Source: DAOTVC01 sp034437215 (GTDB lineage: Bacteria; Chloroflexota; Anaerolineae; B4-G1; SLSP01). Taken from it: a stretch of 23,733 bases of DNA. The stretch lies in contig DAOTVC010000113.1 in NCBI GenBank assembly GCA_034437215.1, forward strand, positions 1 to 23,733, read 5' to 3'. Made by a program: the position numbers and the translations under genes. Each line of letters starts with the position of its first letter. The stretch's first letter is position 1. Positions 21,701-23,733 of the stretch are shown here, one piece after another. A model generated the notes under the pieces. It worked only from the letters and a program-made list of their open reading frames with translations. It had not been told where the DNA came from and ran no database searches.

Positions 21701-22915
21701 GTGACGCAGCTACGCATCAGAGGGCTGGTGAGGGCCGCGCGGTGGGCGCGGGAGCAGCTCGCCATGGGGATTTTGCCGGAGGAGGTGGCGAGCTTCCGGC
21801 GCGAAGTCCGCCACCTGTTGCGGGACGTGGAGGGGATCTGTGAGGTGCACGACACGCAGCCGGAGGCGCTGCCGAGCCCCTCCTACCGCGCCTATCGCTT
21901 CCTCAAGGATCTGGACCTGGACGATCTGCCGCTGCGCGAGGGGGACGCGCCTGTCGTGCCGCAGACGGTGCACGTCACCTACGTCGTCGCTGCGCAGAAC
22001 GATCTGAACGCGCTCTTCGCCGCGTGGGCCGCCCAGCATCCGACGGGCGCGGTCAGGATGGACGACCCCGAGGTCCAGGAGTTCCTCGAGCTCCTGGAGG
22101 GGCACACCTCCGAGATCGAGGCGCTGGCTGCCGAGCAGGGCGGGTCCCCGGGCCTGCTGCCCACACGCTCCCGGCGGGCCTACCAGTGGCTCAAGTTCCT
22201 GAGCGAGCCCCAGGTCTTGATCACCCACCTGGAGACGCTGCGCGACCTCCTGCAGGAGTTTCAAAAGCCTCACTGTCGGGAGCTGCCGGCTAAGAAGGAG
22301 CGGCCCAAGGAGGTGCAGATCGACTTCCACTACACCTCGAACCTCTACCGCGTCTACGAGCGGGGGCAGCTGCTGCGCGTGGGTCTGCACGAGGGGCTCA
22401 TCGGTGCGCCGCCGGCGATCTTGCGCGACCTGGTCTGTGCGATCCTCTCGAGGAAGGGGGGCGGGTACGGTAAGAGCGCGAGGGAGTACACCGGCAGCGA
22501 GGACTTCCTTGAGGTGGTGACGGCCCTGGAGATGACCACGGCGGAGACCGAGGACGTCACCCAGGGGCGCCACTTCGATCTCGCCGAGGTCTTCGAGCGG
22601 GTCAACGCCGCCTACTTCGACGGCCGGCTTGACCGCCCCCGTCTCACGTGGAACCGATCCTTTACTCACTCCAAGATGGGCCACTACGACTTCCTGCGGG
22701 ACACCCTCCTGATCAGCGTCTCCCTCGACGATCCGAAGGTGCCCGACTACGTCATCGATTTCGTGGTATACCACGAGCTGCTGCACAAGGCCTTCGGCGT
22801 GGACGTGGTCGGCGGGCGGCGCTACGCTCACACGCCCGAGTTCCGGAAAGCCGAGGCGAGCTTCGAGCACTACGACGAGGCGCGGGCCTTCCTGCTCGCG
22901 CTCCATCGCACGTAA
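21701..22915 (+). CDS. SprT/DUF45-like zinc metallopeptidase-domain protein
   Basis: This 404-residue soluble protein has no signal peptide or membrane span. Its C-terminal 110 residues resemble SprT/YgjP-type zincins: a helix ending VNAAYFDGRLDRPRLTW, then SKMGHYDFLRDTLLIS, and the zinc motif HELLH (His358, Glu359, His362) with a third likely ligand His377 in YAHTPEF. The N-terminal 200 residues contain a duplicated element, LPSPSYRAYRFLKDLDL at 58-74 and LPTRSRRAYQWLKFLSE at 153-169, about 95 residues apart. The middle has a Lys/Glu-rich linker (PAKKERPKE). GTG 21701 follows AGGAGG by 5 nt. The role of the N-terminal region is unknown. Zincin assignment is good; proteolytic activity is unproven. 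Confidence 0.8.
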   Translation: MTQLRIRGLVRAARWAREQLAMGILPEEVASFRREVRHLLRDVEGICEVHDTQPEALPSPSYRAYRFLKDLDLDDLPLREGDAPVVPQTVHVTYVVAAQNDLNALFAAWAAQHPTGAVRMDDPEVQEFLELLEGHTSEIEALAAEQGGSPGLLPTRSRRAYQWLKFLSEPQVLITHLETLRDLLQEFQKPHCRELPAKKERPKEVQIDFHYTSNLYRVYERGQLLRVGLHEGLIGAPPAILRDLVCAILSRKGGGYGKSAREYTGSEDFLEVVTALEMTTAETEDVTQGRHFDLAEVFERVNAAYFDGRLDRPRLTWNRSFTHSKMGHYDFLRDTLLISVSLDDPKVPDYVIDFVVYHELLHKAFGVDVVGGRRYAHTPEFRKAEASFEHYDEARAFLLALHRT

Positions 22916-22961
22916 CGCGCCCTCACCGTCGACCGCAGGTCGTTAATTTTTGAAACGCGGG

Positions 22962-22967
22962 TACAAT
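22962..22967 (+). promoter_or_regulatory. Possible -10 box for a leaderless transcript
   Basis: TACAAT ends 8 nt before ATG 22976. Transcription would then start at or within about 2 nt of the start codon. No Shine-Dalgarno is present between them, and no good -35 is seen upstream. Confidence 0.45.
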
Positions 22968-22975
22968 AACGGGCG

Positions 22976-23733
22976 ATGAAGACGCGACTCTCGGAGGTAC
23001 GGGCCATCCTCTACCGCACCCTCTTGCTGGTAGGGCTCCTGATGCTGTTGCTGCCCGGTCATCCCGTTGTCTCCTCTCCGGTCGAGACGGTTCGCCCCTC
23101 TGAGGGACTCGACCTGCGTTGGACGTCGCCGCCACTGCGCCTGGGGGCTGCTTCAGCCACGCCGGGCGCCCTCTCCCCCCGCTTTTCCGGCTGGCAGACC
23201 CTCCAGGAGCCCGGTCGGCCCGCGCTGCCCTACACCACGACCCTCGTCGTCCTCCCGCCCACCGGTGGCGTGACGCTCACGGTGCGCGTCCTCGAGGAGA
23301 CGGCGCGTACCCTGCGCTCCCTCCTGGCCCTGGAGCCCCCGCCGGAGATCCCGTCCCTGTGGCCCTTGGAGCCGGGGCCTCCCGCGGGGGTGACCTTCAC
23401 CGAGCTCGGCGTTCTCTCCGGTGTCCGCCTGGGCCGGCTCACCTTCGTGCCCCTCGACTACGATCCCGCCACCCGGCAGCTGACCCAGATCCACGCCGTG
23501 GAGGTGACGCTGCACTTCGAGGAGCCGCTGCCCCCCGCTTCCGGTCCGGTGGGGCCGCTCCAGGGTGCGCTGCGTCCCCTGGTGGCGAATCCCGAGCAGC
23601 TCGCCGGTTATCCCCCGCCCGAGCGGAAGTCACACTCCCTCTTTAGCGGTGCAGGCGCCGCAGCCGACCTGCGCCTCCGAGAGCGGGGGCTCTATGCCCT
23701 GCCCTGGAGCGCCCTCCAGACTGCCGGCGTCGT
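22976..23733 (+). CDS. Secreted protein, possible C25 (gingipain-like) peptidase, 5' part
   Basis: An open frame runs from ATG 22976 off the window end (252 full codons). The N-terminus is a signal peptide: Lys/Arg-containing n-region, hydrophobic LLLVGLLMLLLP at about 17-27, and a likely cleavage site near 33. What follows resembles the propeptide region of C25-family peptidases and related secreted Chloroflexota proteins: GRPALPYTTTLVVLPPTGGVTLTV, RLGRLTFVPLDYDPATRQL, VEVTLHFEEP, then LRERGLYALPWSALQTAGV, a form often seen before the catalytic domain. The catalytic domain itself lies outside the window, so peptidase function is tentative. The gene has no Shine-Dalgarno and may be leaderless. 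Confidence 0.7.
   Translation, partial: MKTRLSEVRAILYRTLLLVGLLMLLLPGHPVVSSPVETVRPSEGLDLRWTSPPLRLGAASATPGALSPRFSGWQTLQEPGRPALPYTTTLVVLPPTGGVTLTVRVLEETARTLRSLLALEPPPEIPSLWPLEPGPPAGVTFTELGVLSGVRLGRLTFVPLDYDPATRQLTQIHAVEVTLHFEEPLPPASGPVGPLQGALRPLVANPEQLAGYPPPERKSHSLFSGAGAAADLRLRERGLYALPWSALQTAGV

Overview
The window is bacterial and GC-rich. Every gene I can support lies on the + strand, many starts are GTG, and several neighbouring genes overlap by ATGA. The gene content fits a Chloroflexota-type organism (Anaerolineae or Caldilineae, possibly from a metagenome): a LacI-controlled sugar ABC system, a UxaE-type hexuronate route, a CrtY-type lycopene cyclase, a PPi-type phosphofructokinase, and spacers filled with degenerate 7-bp repeats. 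This assignment is inference; there is no rRNA or marker gene to confirm it.

Region 1 (1-4744) is a carbohydrate uptake locus. A LacI-family repressor has a near-consensus promoter overlapping three contiguous 12-bp palindromic operators. It is followed by a lipoprotein solute-binding protein, a perfect intercistronic hairpin, and two MalF/MalG-type permeases. No ABC ATPase is encoded here, so a shared ATPase elsewhere is likely.

Region 2 (4774-6221) is a stretch of gene decay. A Gfo/Idh/MocA oxidoreductase has lost its C-terminus and runs out of frame into a cupin that has lost its N-terminus. Next comes an aldo/keto reductase with a frameshift and without its middle. All the lesions fall within about 410 bp. 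They reflect either true pseudogenisation or assembly error.

Region 3 (6272-10069) encodes hexuronate catabolism: glucuronate/galacturonate isomerase (UxaC), tagaturonate/fructuronate epimerase (UxaE) and an SDR-type fructuronate reductase (UxuB). Together they convert galacturonate and glucuronate to D-mannonate. Mannonate dehydratase, KDG kinase and KDPG aldolase are not in the window.

Region 4 (10087-13628) opens with a 14-unit heptamer array directly upstream of a HAD hydrolase. A LarA-superfamily protein with the nickel-pincer His/Lys residues and a PPi-dependent phosphofructokinase follow. Their tight packing behind uxuB suggests an undescribed sugar-acid branch, for example C2-epimerisation of D-mannonate to D-gluconate. 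This is the best candidate for a new system here, and it is a hypothesis.

Region 5 (13629-19900) holds a 491-bp spacer, a Ca2+-type P2 ATPase, an isolated lycopene cyclase and a GlmS-type aminotransferase with altered glutaminase-site residues. Region 6 (19901-23733) holds a repeat-rich spacer, an MFS transporter with a good terminator, a zinc-metallopeptidase-like protein with an internal duplication, and the 5' part of a secreted protein that may belong to the C25 peptidase group and may be translated from a leaderless mRNA.
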